Source of the DNA: Alphaproteobacteria bacterium
GTDB taxonomy: Bacteria; Pseudomonadota; Alphaproteobacteria; UBA828
Length of the DNA: 64,000 nucleotides
Assembly (NCBI GenBank): GCA_011523425.1
Contig: WTGU01000087.1
Span: 20,312-84,311, forward strand
Direction of reading: 5' to 3'
Below, piece by piece: positions 25,305 through 37,100 of this stretch. Below the pieces are notes generated by a model. The model was not told where the DNA came from. It ran no database searches and saw nothing but the letters and a program-made list of their open reading frames with translations. Position numbers and translations under genes: made by a program. Each line of letters opens with the position of its first letter. Position 1 is the first letter of the stretch.

Positions 25305-27136
25305 CCGAGGCCGAGGCGCTGCATGGTCTCCGCCGTCGGCTTGCCGTCCGCCGTCCAGCCGCGCAGCTCGTAGTACTGCGGCAGCATGGTGTCGAGCTCG
25401 CAGACCTTGCCCTTGCCGGAGCCGCTCTTCACCGCCTCCTTGAGGATGCGCTGCGGCAGCGTGTCGTCGTCGGCGGTCATGCCGGCGTCGAGGTTGAACT
25501 GGCGCTCCATGTTCCAGATGCGCTCGCCCGTCTCGTTTAGCCGGTCCACGGTCCACTCGCCCGCGCAGGCGGAATCGACCAGACTGGCCACGTCCTCCAG
25601 CCCCCAGATCATCATGGGGAAGGCGCAGATGCCGACCGAATCGATGGCGGCGTTCGAATCCTGGCTGTCCTTCACGATCTTCGCCTTGCCCTCCAGCTTG
25701 CCGCCGGAGAAGTCGTCCTCGTAGGGGTCGGCGCGCAGGTGGCATGCGCCGCGGTTGCTGGTGGCATACGCGAGCCCCATGCCCTGCATGGAGCGGCCGT
25801 CATAGCCGGGGAACTCCTGCCCCTTGGCGACCATGGCGAACTCCGGCCGGCGGTACTTCTCGCAGAGCAGCTTGGCGCCGAGGCCGAGATCCTTGCCGAA
25901 CCCGGTGCCGGTGCCGGCCTGCTCCGCCGCGTGGCAGAGCGCCTCGGCCGAGCCGAAGGTGTAGGCGACGCCGCCGGTCTCCGCGTCGCCGATCGCGCCC
26001 TCCTCGTAGAGCTCCATCGCCGCGGCGACGGTGGCGCCGAAGGAGATCGGGTCCATCCCGTCCTCGTTGCAGACGAAGTTGGCGAAGGTCGCGGCCTCGA
26101 TGTCGTCCACGCCCACCATGGGGCCGAGCGAATAGGCCGATTCGTATTCCAGCCCGCCGCTCACCTTCCGGTAGCGCTCCCTGCCCTCGCCCCGGGCCGC
26201 GAAGTGCGAGGGGTCCATCTTGGAGGCGCGCTGGCAGCCGATGGTGCAGGCGAAGCAGGCGCGGTTCGCGACCAGATTGGCGGAGCCGTCGGAGCGCCGC
26301 ACCTTCGCCATCGCGTCGGGGCCGAGGTTGTCGGTGCCCTCGAACTGCACGTCCCGGTTGTTGCGGGTGGGCAGGCTGCCGAAGGCCTGGGTGACGTCGA
26401 TCATGGAGAGCGTGCCGGTGCGCGCGAGGTCGGCGCGGGTCTGGCTTGCCGCGAGCTTCGCCTGGGCCGCGCCCGTGGCCTCGGCGAAGGCGTCGTCGTC
26501 ATCCACCGCGACGCCGCGTGTGCCGCGCACGGCGATCGCCTTCAGGTTCTTGGACCCCATCACGGCGCCGACGCCGGAGCGCCCGGCGGCGCGGTCGAGG
26601 TCGTTCATCACGCAGGCGTAGCGGCACAGCGTCTCCCCTGCCCTGCCGATGGAGGCGATCTTGATGGCGCCGTCCTGGTGGCGCGCCTTGATCAGCGGCT
26701 CGGTATCCCACACCGACTTGCCCCAGACGAAGCCCTCGGCGTCGACGAGCTCGGCGTGGTCGTCCTTGATGTAGAGATAGACCGGGCGCGGCGAGCGGCC
26801 CTCGCAGATCACCATGTCCCAGCCGGCGAGCTTCAGCTCGCCGCCGAAGTAGCCGCCCGAGTTGGAGCAGGCGATGGCGTTGGTCAGCGCGCCCTTGGTG
26901 ACGACCGTGTAGCGGCCGCCGGTCGGCGCCGTGGTTCCGGTCAGCGGGCCGGTGGCGAAGATGAGCTTGTTATCGGGCGAGAGCGGATCCGCCTTCGGGT
27001 CCATCTCCTCCACGAGATACTTGCTGGCAAGGCCCCTGCTGCCCAGGTAGGACTGCGCCCACTCCATGTTGAGAGGCTCCTCGGTGCAGGAGCCGGCGGT
27101 GAGGTCGACGCGTAACAGTCTGCCTTGCCATCCCAT
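25301..27136 (-). CDS. Aldehyde:ferredoxin oxidoreductase family (tungsten/molybdenum) enzyme
   Basis: A 611-residue AOR-family protein, the length of the Pyrococcus type. The [4Fe-4S] ligands are arranged as CX2CX3C at C294, C297 and C301 with a distant C504 in SVGICAF, matching the archetypal set. The N-terminal domain begins MGWQGRLLRVDLT and includes GPLTGT and GRYTVVTKG, the cofactor-cradle segments. The reaction in characterised members is aldehyde to acid with ferredoxin, but many relatives act on other compounds. A GGAGG site lies five bases before the ATG. No ferredoxin or dehydrogenase partner is adjacent, only the coupled MoaD-type gene. Confidence 0.9.
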   Translation of the reverse strand: MGWQGRLLRVDLTAGSCTEEPLNMEWAQSYLGSRGLASKYLVEEMDPKADPLSPDNKLIFATGPLTGTTAPTGGRYTVVTKGALTNAIACSNSGGYFGGELKLAGWDMVICEGRSPRPVYLYIKDDHAELVDAEGFVWGKSVWDTEPLIKARHQDGAIKIASIGRAGETLCRYACVMNDLDRAAGRSGVGAVMGSKNLKAIAVRGTRGVAVDDDDAFAEATGAAQAKLAASQTRADLARTGTLSMIDVTQAFGSLPTRNNRDVQFEGTDNLGPDAMAKVRRSDGSANLVANRACFACTIGCQRASKMDPSHFAARGEGRERYRKVSGGLEYESAYSLGPMVGVDDIEAATFANFVCNEDGMDPISFGATVAAAMELYEEGAIGDAETGGVAYTFGSAEALCHAAEQAGTGTGFGKDLGLGAKLLCEKYRRPEFAMVAKGQEFPGYDGRSMQGMGLAYATSNRGACHLRADPYEDDFSGGKLEGKAKIVKDSQDSNAAIDSVGICAFPMMIWGLEDVASLVDSACAGEWTVDRLNETGERIWNMERQFNLDAGMTADDDTLPQRILKEAVKSGSGKGKVCELDTMLPQYYELRGWTADGKPTAETMQRLGLG

Positions 27137-27373
27137 GACGTCCTCCGCGCAGTCGATTCGGCCGGGCCGGGCCGCATGGCGGGAAGGTACCCGCCGGCGT
27201 CGCGTTCGCCAAGAGGGCGACCCGGACTTGCTCCGTCCTGTCGCATCCCCTTGGGCCGCTCGCCTCTCGTCGCCCGCTCGGGCGCAGGCGGGAGCAATCG
27301 CCGCTCAGCGCTGAAACGATCTTCAGCCTCGCCGGTCTTACCTGATGCCCCGCAGCAAATTTTTTCCCGAAAA

Positions 27374-27389
27374 TCCCCAATGTTGGGGA
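27374..27389. promoter_or_regulatory. Perfect inverted repeat, operator candidate
   Basis: Arms TCCCCAA and TTGGGGA separated by two bases, 238 bp upstream of the aldehyde oxidoreductase start. A loop of two is too short for a hairpin, so a dimeric regulator site is more likely. It follows a run of T bases. Confidence 0.35.
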
Positions 27390-27859
27390 AGCGCCCGCGC
27401 GAACGGAGCGTCTATTCTCCCGCGCCGGCAACGATTCTGGCGAAGGAAAATCCGAAGGACGGACGCCTGCTGTCGAGGGTCGAGGTTCTTTATGGCAACA
27501 CGCGTTGAAAGCGTTGGGAGAAGCAGTGGAAAAACGGCCCTCCCCGGGCACACCGGGTTGGCTGGCGCGGAGCTTGCGGCACCCGCTGCCTCGAAAGGGT
27601 CGGCCAGCGAATCGGGTTGCGGCATCCCGAAGCGCCGCGAACGCTCGCGTTTCAAACGTCCCTGTTCTGTCGGTGCTTCAACGACATCCGCGTCTCCCAA
27701 CCCAGAGACCGCGCGCTTCGTCCCGCTCTCTTGGCGCCGCCAACAGAGCGGCCCGGCGCTCCGTCAACGACAGGCCCAAAGAGAGCGTTGCTTGGTTTCC
27801 AAAAAGGGAGAGTCACCGCTGCTGCCAACGAGTAGGAGGCTGCGAGCGAGCTCATGAAA

Positions 27860-27876
27860 AACAATTCCGGATTGTT
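27860..27876. promoter_or_regulatory. Inverted repeat upstream of the giant gene
   Basis: Arms AACAAT and ATTGTT flank TCCGG, 251 bp before the start of the giant repeat protein. It could be an operator or a small hairpin; support is only its symmetry and location. Confidence 0.25.
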
Positions 27877-28126
27877 CGTGACGACGAATGTTTTTCCTGC
27901 CTGCGAGGGCTTCCTCAAGCGGAGGGAGACGCATGTGGCGCGCTGTCCGTCGGGCCAATCGGGTGCGGAGAATGTCATGCACAGCCTTGAGGAAATGAGT
28001 TCGCCTGCCGCGCCGCCTTCCCACCCGCCACCGCCATAGCTCCCGTCGCGCTTCGAGACGGGCCGACACCCTGCCGGCGCGCCTCGCACCCCTCGTCCCG
28101 TATCGATTCATCAGGACCAGCCGACC

Positions 28127-31100
28127 ATGTGTTTGTCCATTCCGCCGCTGGCGACACGCGTCCTGCTCCCGGTCTGCCTCATCCTGTGCCTCGCAGGCCT
28201 GTTCGCCGCCACCGCCCGGGCGCAGACGGTCGATACGCTCGTCTCGAACACGGGCCAGAGCGCTCTCTCCGGCGCCACCCCGTCGATCCAGGCCCAGAGC
28301 TTCACCACCGGCCCGCACGGCACCGGATACACGCTCTCCTCCATCAGCCTCCTGCCGTTTCGCGACTTCGCGGGCGACTCGGGCACGTTCGTCGCCATCA
28401 AGGAAGACAGCGCCGGCCGGCCGGGCACCCTGGTGGCCGCGCTCGCGACTCCCGACGACGCTTACGTGCCGGGGGACTTCTTCTCCTACACGGCTCCGGC
28501 AAACACGGTCCTGCAGGCGAACACCACCTACTGGATCGTCCTGAACGAGGAGCAGGCACAGAGCGACTGGCAAGGGTGGGGAAAGACGGCTTCGCGTGGG
28601 GAGGACAGCACGTCGCTGCCGGGCTGGAGCATCGGAAATGCCCGCCTGCAGCAAAGCGGAACCTCCTGGAACACCGCAGCCGACCCCCTGCGGATCGACA
28701 TTCGCGGTTACAAGAACGCCAACCCGACGCTGAGCATCGCCGCAGCGTCCGCGCTCGAGGGCAGCCCCGTGCGGTTCGCCGTCTCCCTCGACAATGCGAC
28801 CGATGGCGTGGTGACGGTGCAGTACGACACCGGCGACGTTACCGCGATCGCGGGAACGGACTACACGGCCGCCTCGTCCCAGACGCTCACCATCCCAGCC
28901 GGAGACACCGTCGCCGAATTCAGCATCGCCACGACCGAAGACAGCGTCGACGAGGCCGACGAAACCTTCACCGTGACGTTGTCCAACCCCTCGTCCAATG
29001 CCGACCTCGGGACCGTCAAGTCCGCCACCGGAACGATTCTCGACGGCGACGGCAAGCCGGCCGTCAGCGTGGCCGGCGCGTCGGCCACCGAAGGCGCGAA
29101 CCTGAGCTTCACCGTCAGCCTCAGGTTCGTGACGGACACCGACGTCACGGTGGAATACAGCACGTCGATCGGCACCGGCGACACCGCGTCCGCGAGCGAC
29201 TTCACCGCCGAAAGCGGCGAGACGGCGACCATCACCGCCGGGCAGACCGAGACCGCGATCAGCATCGCCACCACCCAGGATTCCGTCGACGAATCCGACG
29301 AGACGCTCACGCTCACGATCTCGAACCCCTCGTCCAACGCCGAGCTGGGCACGGCGACCTCGGCGACCGGCACCATCGAGGACGACGACACGGCAGGGCT
29401 CGTGTTCTCGGCGCCGATCCTCGGCGTCACCGAAGGCGCCAGCAACAGCTACACGGTGGCGCTGGCGACCGAGCCGAGCGCAACCGTGAGCGTCTCGATC
29501 GCCGCCGGCGGGAGTGCCGGGCTGACGCTCGGCACGAGCCAGCTCAGCTTCACGCCGACGAACTGGGGCGAGGCGCAGACCGTAAGCGTGAGCGCGGACC
29601 ACGACGACGACGCCTCGCCCGGCAGCGCTACGCTGACGCACACCGCCAGCGGCGGGGACTACGGATCGGTCGCCGCCACGTTGCCGGTCGCGGTGACGGA
29701 CGACGACACGCCCGCCATCGTGCTCTCCCAGACCGCCCTGCCGGTGCCCGAGGACGGCAGCGCCACCTATACGGTCGCGCTCGCGACCCTGCCCACGGAG
29801 AAGGTGACGCTGGAGCTTGCCGGCACCGCCGGCACCGATCTCACGGTCGCGCCGAACGCCATCGAATTCGAACCCGGCGACTGGGACACGCCCGTGACGG
29901 TCACGGTCGAGGCCGCGGCAGACCTGGACGCCGACAACGACCCGGAGACCCTGACCTACACCGCGAGCGGGGGCGACTACGGGGGAGTCTCCGCGAGCGT
30001 CGCCGTGGAGGTCGTCGACACGGTCGCGGCGTCGATCGTGCTCAACAAGACCCGCCTGCACGTCAAGGAAGGCGGAGCGGCCGTCGCCTACAGGGTCGCT
30101 CTCGGCCTCCAGCCCGCGAGCGACGTGACGGTTCAGGTCACACGGGTCAACGGCGCCCCGCTGTTCATCGGCACCTCCTCCGCATCGGGTCAAAGCGCGA
30201 CGCTGACCTTCACGCCGGATAACTGGGATCAGTCGCAGAGGATCGTCGTCGCTGCGTCCAGCAACGTCGTGACAGGGAACCGGGAACACGAGCTGCGCCA
30301 CCGGGCCGCGGGCGGCGGGTACGGCTCGGCGCCGGTCGTCGATCTGCCGGTGCTGATCCAGGACGAGAACGCACAGAATAGCTACGTGTTCTCGGAGACC
30401 GCGCTATCGCTGGCCGAGGACGGGACTACCAGCTACACGCTGAAGCTCGGCAAACGGCCGTCCGCGAACCTCAGCGTGACCATCGCGGGCGGCGGCAGCA
30501 GCCTGACCGTCGAGCCGGGCAGTCTGTCGTTCACGCGGGACAACTGGAACGACGGGCAAACGGTGAGCGTGACGGCGGTGGCGCAGGTCTCCGCTCAGGA
30601 TGCCACGAAAACGCTCACGCACACGGGCGACGGCGGCGGGTACGACTCCGGCGCGCTGGCGCCGGGAGAGCTGCCGGTAACCATCGTGCGCGACGTGCCG
30701 AAGATCGCGGACACGGGCGGCGTCACGGTCACCTCCCGGCCCCTGCACACCGGCAACACCTACGCGAGTGGCGAGACCATCGCCCTCTCGGTGAAGTTCG
30801 ATCGGGACGTGGTCGTGGATACCGGCAACGGCTCGCCCGATCTCGAGGTGGACATCGGTTCGTCGTCCAGGATCGTCGGCTACGCCGGCATGGCCGGAAA
30901 CAGGACGCTGACGTTCGAATACGTAGTTCAGGCCGGCGACCTCGACAGTGACGGCATCAGCGTCGGGGACGACGCCCTCGTGCTCAACGGCGCGACCATC
31001 CGGGCCGGTGCCGACCAGCGCGACGCCGAGCTCGGCGGGACCGCGCTGTCGACGCAAGGGGGCCACCGGGTGGACGGTAGCCAGACGCTGGCCGCGGCGA

Positions 31101-34100
31101 CGCTCGCCTCGCTGGGGCTCGCCCACGGCACCACATCGCTCGACCTGACGCCGCCATTCGCCTCCGGGACGACCGCGTACGAGGCCACGGTGTCCGCCAG
31201 CGTCGAGTTCGTGACTGTGTCGGCCTCCGCGGCGGGAGGCGGCAACGCGAGGATCCTGCCCGCCGATGCGGACAGCAACGCCACCGGACACCAGGTGCGG
31301 ATCGACGGCGCGGAGACGGAGATCACCGTCACCGCGGTCAGGGCGCCGCGGCCGGACGGGACTTATACGGTGACGGTATCGCAGGTGAGGCCGAGCGTCT
31401 CGATCGCCGCCGACGTGTCCACGCTCGCCTTCCACCTCCAGGGCTTCACGCTCACGGTCACGCGGGCCGCGGCGACCGCCGAGGCGCTTGCCGTGAACCT
31501 CGCCTTCACGCAGGACCAGGACTTCCTGCCGTCCAGCAAGCTGTCCCGGACGGTCACGATCCCGGCCAACCAGACCTCCGCCACGCTCACCCTCGAGCCG
31601 GGCGACTTCACCGGCGGCGCCACGGCAGACGGCACGCTCACCGCGAGCATCGCGTCGCACTCGACCTATGCGATCGGGAGCGACGGCTCCGCGAGCGTCG
31701 CGATGGTGGCCGCCGACCCGGCGATCACCGTGCGGCCCTCCAGCGCCGCGCACGTGTTTCCCGAAGACTCCGGAACGCATTCGATCGGGTTCGTCGCGGA
31801 GACCGCGGCGGGGGTGCCCGAGCCGGCCGGGATATCCTTCAGGCTCATCGTCAGCACCCAGAACGGAACGGCGGTGGGAAACCTGGACTACGAGGCCCTC
31901 GGCACCAGCTTCGTCAGCTTCCAGGCATCGGACTTCGCGGCGCAGGACGGCCGGTACGTGGCCACCAAGTCCGTGGACGTGACCCTCACCGATGACGACC
32001 TCGTCGAGGGAAACGAAGGTTTCTCGCTCCGGCTTATCAAGAACAACTTTCCTGCGGCGGTGGCCCTGGCCGGCTCCGACGGCTCCACATGCGGCACCGT
32101 CTGTGCATGGAACATCGTCATCGTCGACGACGACAGTCCGCCGGCCCAGGTGACCGGGGTCGCGCTGACACCCGCCGGCGGCTCGCTGGGCGTGAGCTGG
32201 GACGGGGTGCTCGGCGCCGATGGCTACAAGGTGCAGTGGAAGTCCGGCGACCAGACCTTCGCGACCGCCTCCTCCGACGGGCGCGAGGCGAGCATCTCTT
32301 CGGGCTCGACCACCAGCCACACGATCCCCTCGCTCACCGACGGCACCGACTACACCGTGCGCGTGCTCGCGGTTCGCGGCAGTCTCGAAGGGGCCTGGTC
32401 GACCGAGGTCGCGGGGCGCCCCGACCTGCCCACCCTTACCGTCGCGGCCGCATCGGCGACGGAGGGCGCCGCGGTCGAGTTCACGGTCAGCCTCAGCCGG
32501 GCTGCCGCGAGCGCGGTAACGGTCCAGTACGACACCTCCATCGAATCCGGCGACACGGCGTCGGCGGACGACTTCACCGCCGCGAGCGGCGAAACGCTCA
32601 CCATCGGCGCCGGCCAGACCTCGGGCACGGTTTCCATCGCCACGACCGGCGACACGGCCGACGAAGACGACGAGACGTTTACGCTGACGCTCTCCAACCC
32701 CTCGTCCAACGCCGCGCTCGAAACGGCGCGATCGGCGACCGGCACCATCGTGGACGACGACGTGACCGCGGCGTCGGTCGCTTCCGTGACCTTCACCGAC
32801 GTGCCGTCGTCGGGGAGCTACGGGCTGGGCGACACCATCGAGGTGAGCGTGACCTTCGACGCCGCGGTGGACGTGACGGGCACGCCGCGCGTGGGCCTGT
32901 CCATGGACGGCACGCCCGCTGCCGGCAGCTACGCGCTCTACGACGCCGGCGCCAGCTCGGCCACCGTGCTGGTGTTCCGCAAGACGGTGACGGCAGCGGA
33001 CGACGACGACACGGATGGGATCGGCGTGCCCGCCGACGCACTGGAGCTCAACGGCGGCAGCATCGTCAACGACGGCACCACGGTGGCGGCGACTCTCGGC
33101 CATACGTCGGTCTCGAACGGCGCGAACGTCGCCACGCGGTGGATCGAGGGCATCGCGGTGACGTCCACGCCGACGGTGCCCGAGACCGTGACCGGGGATC
33201 CGATCTACGGTCCCGGCGAGACGGTGCGGCTCACTGTCACGTTCGAGAACGCGGTCACGGTGGACACAGCGTCCGGCACGCCGGCGCTGAAGATCGTCGC
33301 CGGCAGCGGGGGGCGCCAGGATGCGGAATATGAGAGCGGGTCCGGCAGCACGGCGCTGGTGTTTGCCTGGGCGGTGCCGGCGGCCGTCGCGGGCGACGGG
33401 ACGCCGATCGGCGTTCCCTCCAATACCGCCGCCGACCGGACGCTCCTGACCAACGGCGGCCTGGTGCTGAACGGCGGCACCATCGAGGACGCCGGCGCCA
33501 GGGCGGTAAACCTCCGGCACGGGAGCTACGTGACCGCCTCGCAGGTCGACACCACCGGGCCGGTGTTGGCGACCGGGCCTGCCGGCGCGGTCGTGGACGG
33601 AACCGAGCTGGTGTTTAGCTTCGAGCGGTCGAGCGGCGTTCCGGACCATCTGGATGAGGACTCCGAGCCGGCGCCGGGCGATTTCACGGTCACGGTCCTG
33701 AGCGTGGGCACGAGGACGGTGTCGGGTGTGGACCTGGACGGCGCGACGGTGACGCTGGCGCTCGCGTCGCCCGTCGGCCATGCGCAGACGGTGACGGTGG
33801 GCTACGCGCCCGGGACCGACAGGATCAAGGACCGCTGGGGCAACGAGGCGGCAGGCTTCTCGGGCCGCGCGGTGCGCAACGACAGCCCCGAGCCGACGCT
33901 CTCGATCGCGAGCGTCACGGTGGACGAGGACGACGGCACGGCCGCGTTCGCGGTGACGCTGGATGTGGCGAGCGGCGAAGAGGTGACGGTCGACTACGCC
34001 ACCTCGGACGTGACGACCACAGGGGGTTCGGACTACACCGCGGCGTCCGGCACCCTGAGATTCGCGCCGGGCGATACGTCCGAGACCATCACCGTCACGC

Positions 34101-37100
34101 TCGGCGACGACGCGCTCGCCGAGGGCGACGAGACCTTCAAGGTCACGCTGAGCAACGCGGCGAACGCCAGCATCGCCAATGGCGAGGCCACGGGCACCAT
34201 TGCCGACAACGAGGGAACGCCGACGGTGACCATCGCCGATGCCTCGGCGACCGAGGGCGATGCGGTCGAATTCGCCGTGACGCTGAGCCCGGCGTCTCAG
34301 ACCGACGTGACGGTGCAGTACGCCACCACCGACGGCAGCGCGACGGCAGATTCCGCGCACGCGGACGGCGCCGACTATACCGCGCCGGCCAGCAACGCCA
34401 CGCTCACGATCGCCGCCGGGAAGACGTCGGAGACCATCTCCATCGCCACCGGGGACGATACGGTGGACGAGGACGACGAGACCTTCACGATGACGCTCTC
34501 CGGCCCGTCGTCCAACGCCGCGCTCGGATCGCCGAAGACCGCGACGGGCACCATCGAGGACGACGATACCGATCCGGCGGTGGTCACGAACGTCGCCTTC
34601 ACCAACCGGCCGTCGAACAACGTCTACGGTCTGGGCGACGTGATCGAGGTGCGCGTCACGTTCGACATCGCCGTGGAGGTCGGCGGAACGCCGCGGGTCA
34701 AGCTCTACTTCATCGACGCGCACAGACTCAACGAGTATGCCTATTACGACGCGGCCTCCAGCACAGAGAGGGTGCTCGTTTTCAAGCGCGTCGTGACCGG
34801 CAACGACGACGACGATTCCAGCGTCCGGGTCGCGACGAACGGTCTCCAGCGCAACGGCGGGACCATCCGGAACAAGGGGACGACCGTCAACGCCCGCCTC
34901 GACCATGTGTTTCACGACGGCGGCCTGAGCCTCGACACGCGGTGGGTGAAGAGTGTCGCCGTGACCTCCACGCCGACGGTGCCCGAGACCGTGACCGGCG
35001 ATCCGGTCTACGGCCCCGGTGAAACCGTCCGCTTCACCGTGACGTTTGAGAATGCCGTCGATGTCGACGAGACGAACGGCACCCCGGCGCTGAAGTTCCG
35101 CTCCGGCAGCGACTCGACGGTCCACACCGCGCCTTACGAAAGTGGCACGGGAACCACGGCGCTAGTGTTCGCCTGGACGGTGCCGGCTCAGGTGCCGGGC
35201 GACGGCGCCGCCCTCGTGGTTCCGACCAACGTCCGGGGCATCGGACTCAACGGCAGCAGCGGCCTGACGCTCGGCGGCGGCACCATCGAGAACGACGACG
35301 GTATCGCCGTGAACATCCGTCATCGCCAGCGCACCGCGGCCGCGCGGGTGGACACCACCGGGCCCGTGCTGGCGAGCGCCGCCGACGGCGCGACGGTGGA
35401 TGGGACCGAGCTGGTCCTGGCCTTCGAGCGGGCGAGCGGCGTGGCGGAGCATCTGGACGAGGACTCCGAGCCGGCGCCGGGAGATTTCGAGGTCGCCGTG
35501 GCGGGGGCGTCGCGGTCGGTGACCGGCGTGGACGTGGACGGCGCGACGGTGACGCTGACGCTCGCGTCGGCCGTCGGCCATGCGCAGGCGGTGACGGTGG
35601 GCTACACGCCGGGGACCGACAGGATCAAGGACCGCTGGGGAAACGAGGCGGCCCAGTTCTCCGGCCGCACGGTGCGCAACGACAGCCCCGAGCCCGCGAT
35701 CTCGATCGCGAGCGCGACCGCGGCGGAGAATGCCGGTAAGGTCGCATTCGCGGTGACACTGGACATGGCGAGCGGCGAGGCGGCAACCGTCGACTACGTG
35801 ACCTCGGACGACACCGCGGAAGCGGGTTCCGACTACACCGCGGCGTCAGGCACCCTCGATTTCGCGGTGGGCGAGACGGCGAAGACCATCGAGGTCGCGC
35901 TGATCGACGACTCGGTCGGCGAGGGCAGCGAGACCTTCAAGGTCACGCTGAGCAACACGTCGAACGCCACCGTCGCCGTCGCGATGGCCACGGGCACCAT
36001 CACCGACGACGAAACCCCGACGCTGACGATCGCCAACGCCTCGGCGACGGAAGGCGATGCCGTCGAGTTCACGGTCACGCTCGACTCGGTCGCATCGCGC
36101 GACGTCACGGTGCAGTACGGGACCAGCGACGGCACGGCGACATCGGACTCCCAGCACGAAGACGGGGCGGATTACTCCGCGCCTGCAAGCGGCGCCACGC
36201 TCACGATTTCCGCCGGCCAGGCGTCGAAGACCGTCTCCATCGCCACCGGGAGCGACACGGCGCACGAAGACGACGAGACTTTCACGCTGACGCTCTCCAG
36301 CCCGTCGTCCAACGCCGCGCTGGGAACGCCGAAGACGGCGACGGGCACCATCGTCAACGACGATGCGGCATCGACGGACGCAACCCTGACGTCGCTCACG
36401 GTCAAGGTGGGCGGCAGCGACGTCGCCCTGACGCCGGTCTTTGCGTCGGGGACGTCCAGCTACGAGGGGGAGATCGAGAACACGGCCGCCACGGTGAGCG
36501 TCGCCGTCGCGAGCAACCACGGCAAGGCGAGGGTCGCGATCGCGGGAGACGACGACACGAGCACCCCGAACCAGGCGGATCTGGCCATGGCCTTCGGCGA
36601 GAACACCGTCACGGTGACGGTGACCGCGGAAGACGGGGAAACCGAGCAAGCCTACACGATCGAGCTGACGCGGGCCGCCCCGGTGATCGAATGGGAGCAC
36701 ACGGGCCTCTACAAGGGGGAGGACGCCGGTGACGTGGAAATCGGGGTGATCCTGACGCCGGCGCTCGGCGAAGCCGTCAGCGTGGACTACGCCACATTGA
36801 GCAGCAGCCTCGGGTTGCCCGGAGAGGACTACACGCCGGTCAGCGACACCCTGACGTTCGCGCCGGGCGAGACGCGAAAGACGTTCACCCTCTCGATTCT
36901 GGACGACTCGGTGTACGAGCCGGCCGGCGCGGGAAATGTCACCCTCGCCCTGAGCAACCCGACGGACCCGGCGGTATTCGGCATCAACGGGACGATATTG
37001 GTGGTGCTGGTGGGGCCCGACAACGAGTCCCCACCCACGGCGACCATGGAGGACGTGTCGGTCGACGAAGACGCGGGAACCATGACGTTCGTTCTCGAGC

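Larger units (their letters stand above)
27137..28126. other. 990-bp region without a credible gene
   Basis: Between two divergent genes. It holds overlapping short open frames on both strands without codon bias, ribosome sites or recognisable protein sequence, and it is less GC-rich than its surroundings in places. Two inverted repeats lie in it. It should carry the promoters of the aldehyde oxidoreductase and the giant repeat protein; it could also be a decayed gene or host a small RNA. I see no tRNA and no IS terminus. Confidence 0.6.

Noticed and set aside
25739..27115. 458-codon plus-strand frame opposite the AOR-like gene
   Set aside because: Shadow of a well-supported gene on the minus strand, with only low-complexity sequence.
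27854..28039. 61-codon frame before the giant gene, starting MKNNSGLF
   Set aside because: AGGAGG lies 14 bases before the ATG, too far for a good site, and the C-terminal part is proline/serine low complexity without family likeness.
30404..35125. Very long open frame on the minus strand opposite the giant gene (1573 codons)
   Set aside because: High-GC codon bias of the repeat-rich plus-strand gene keeps this frame open; its sequence is Arg/Gly/His-rich without any fold signature or ribosome site.
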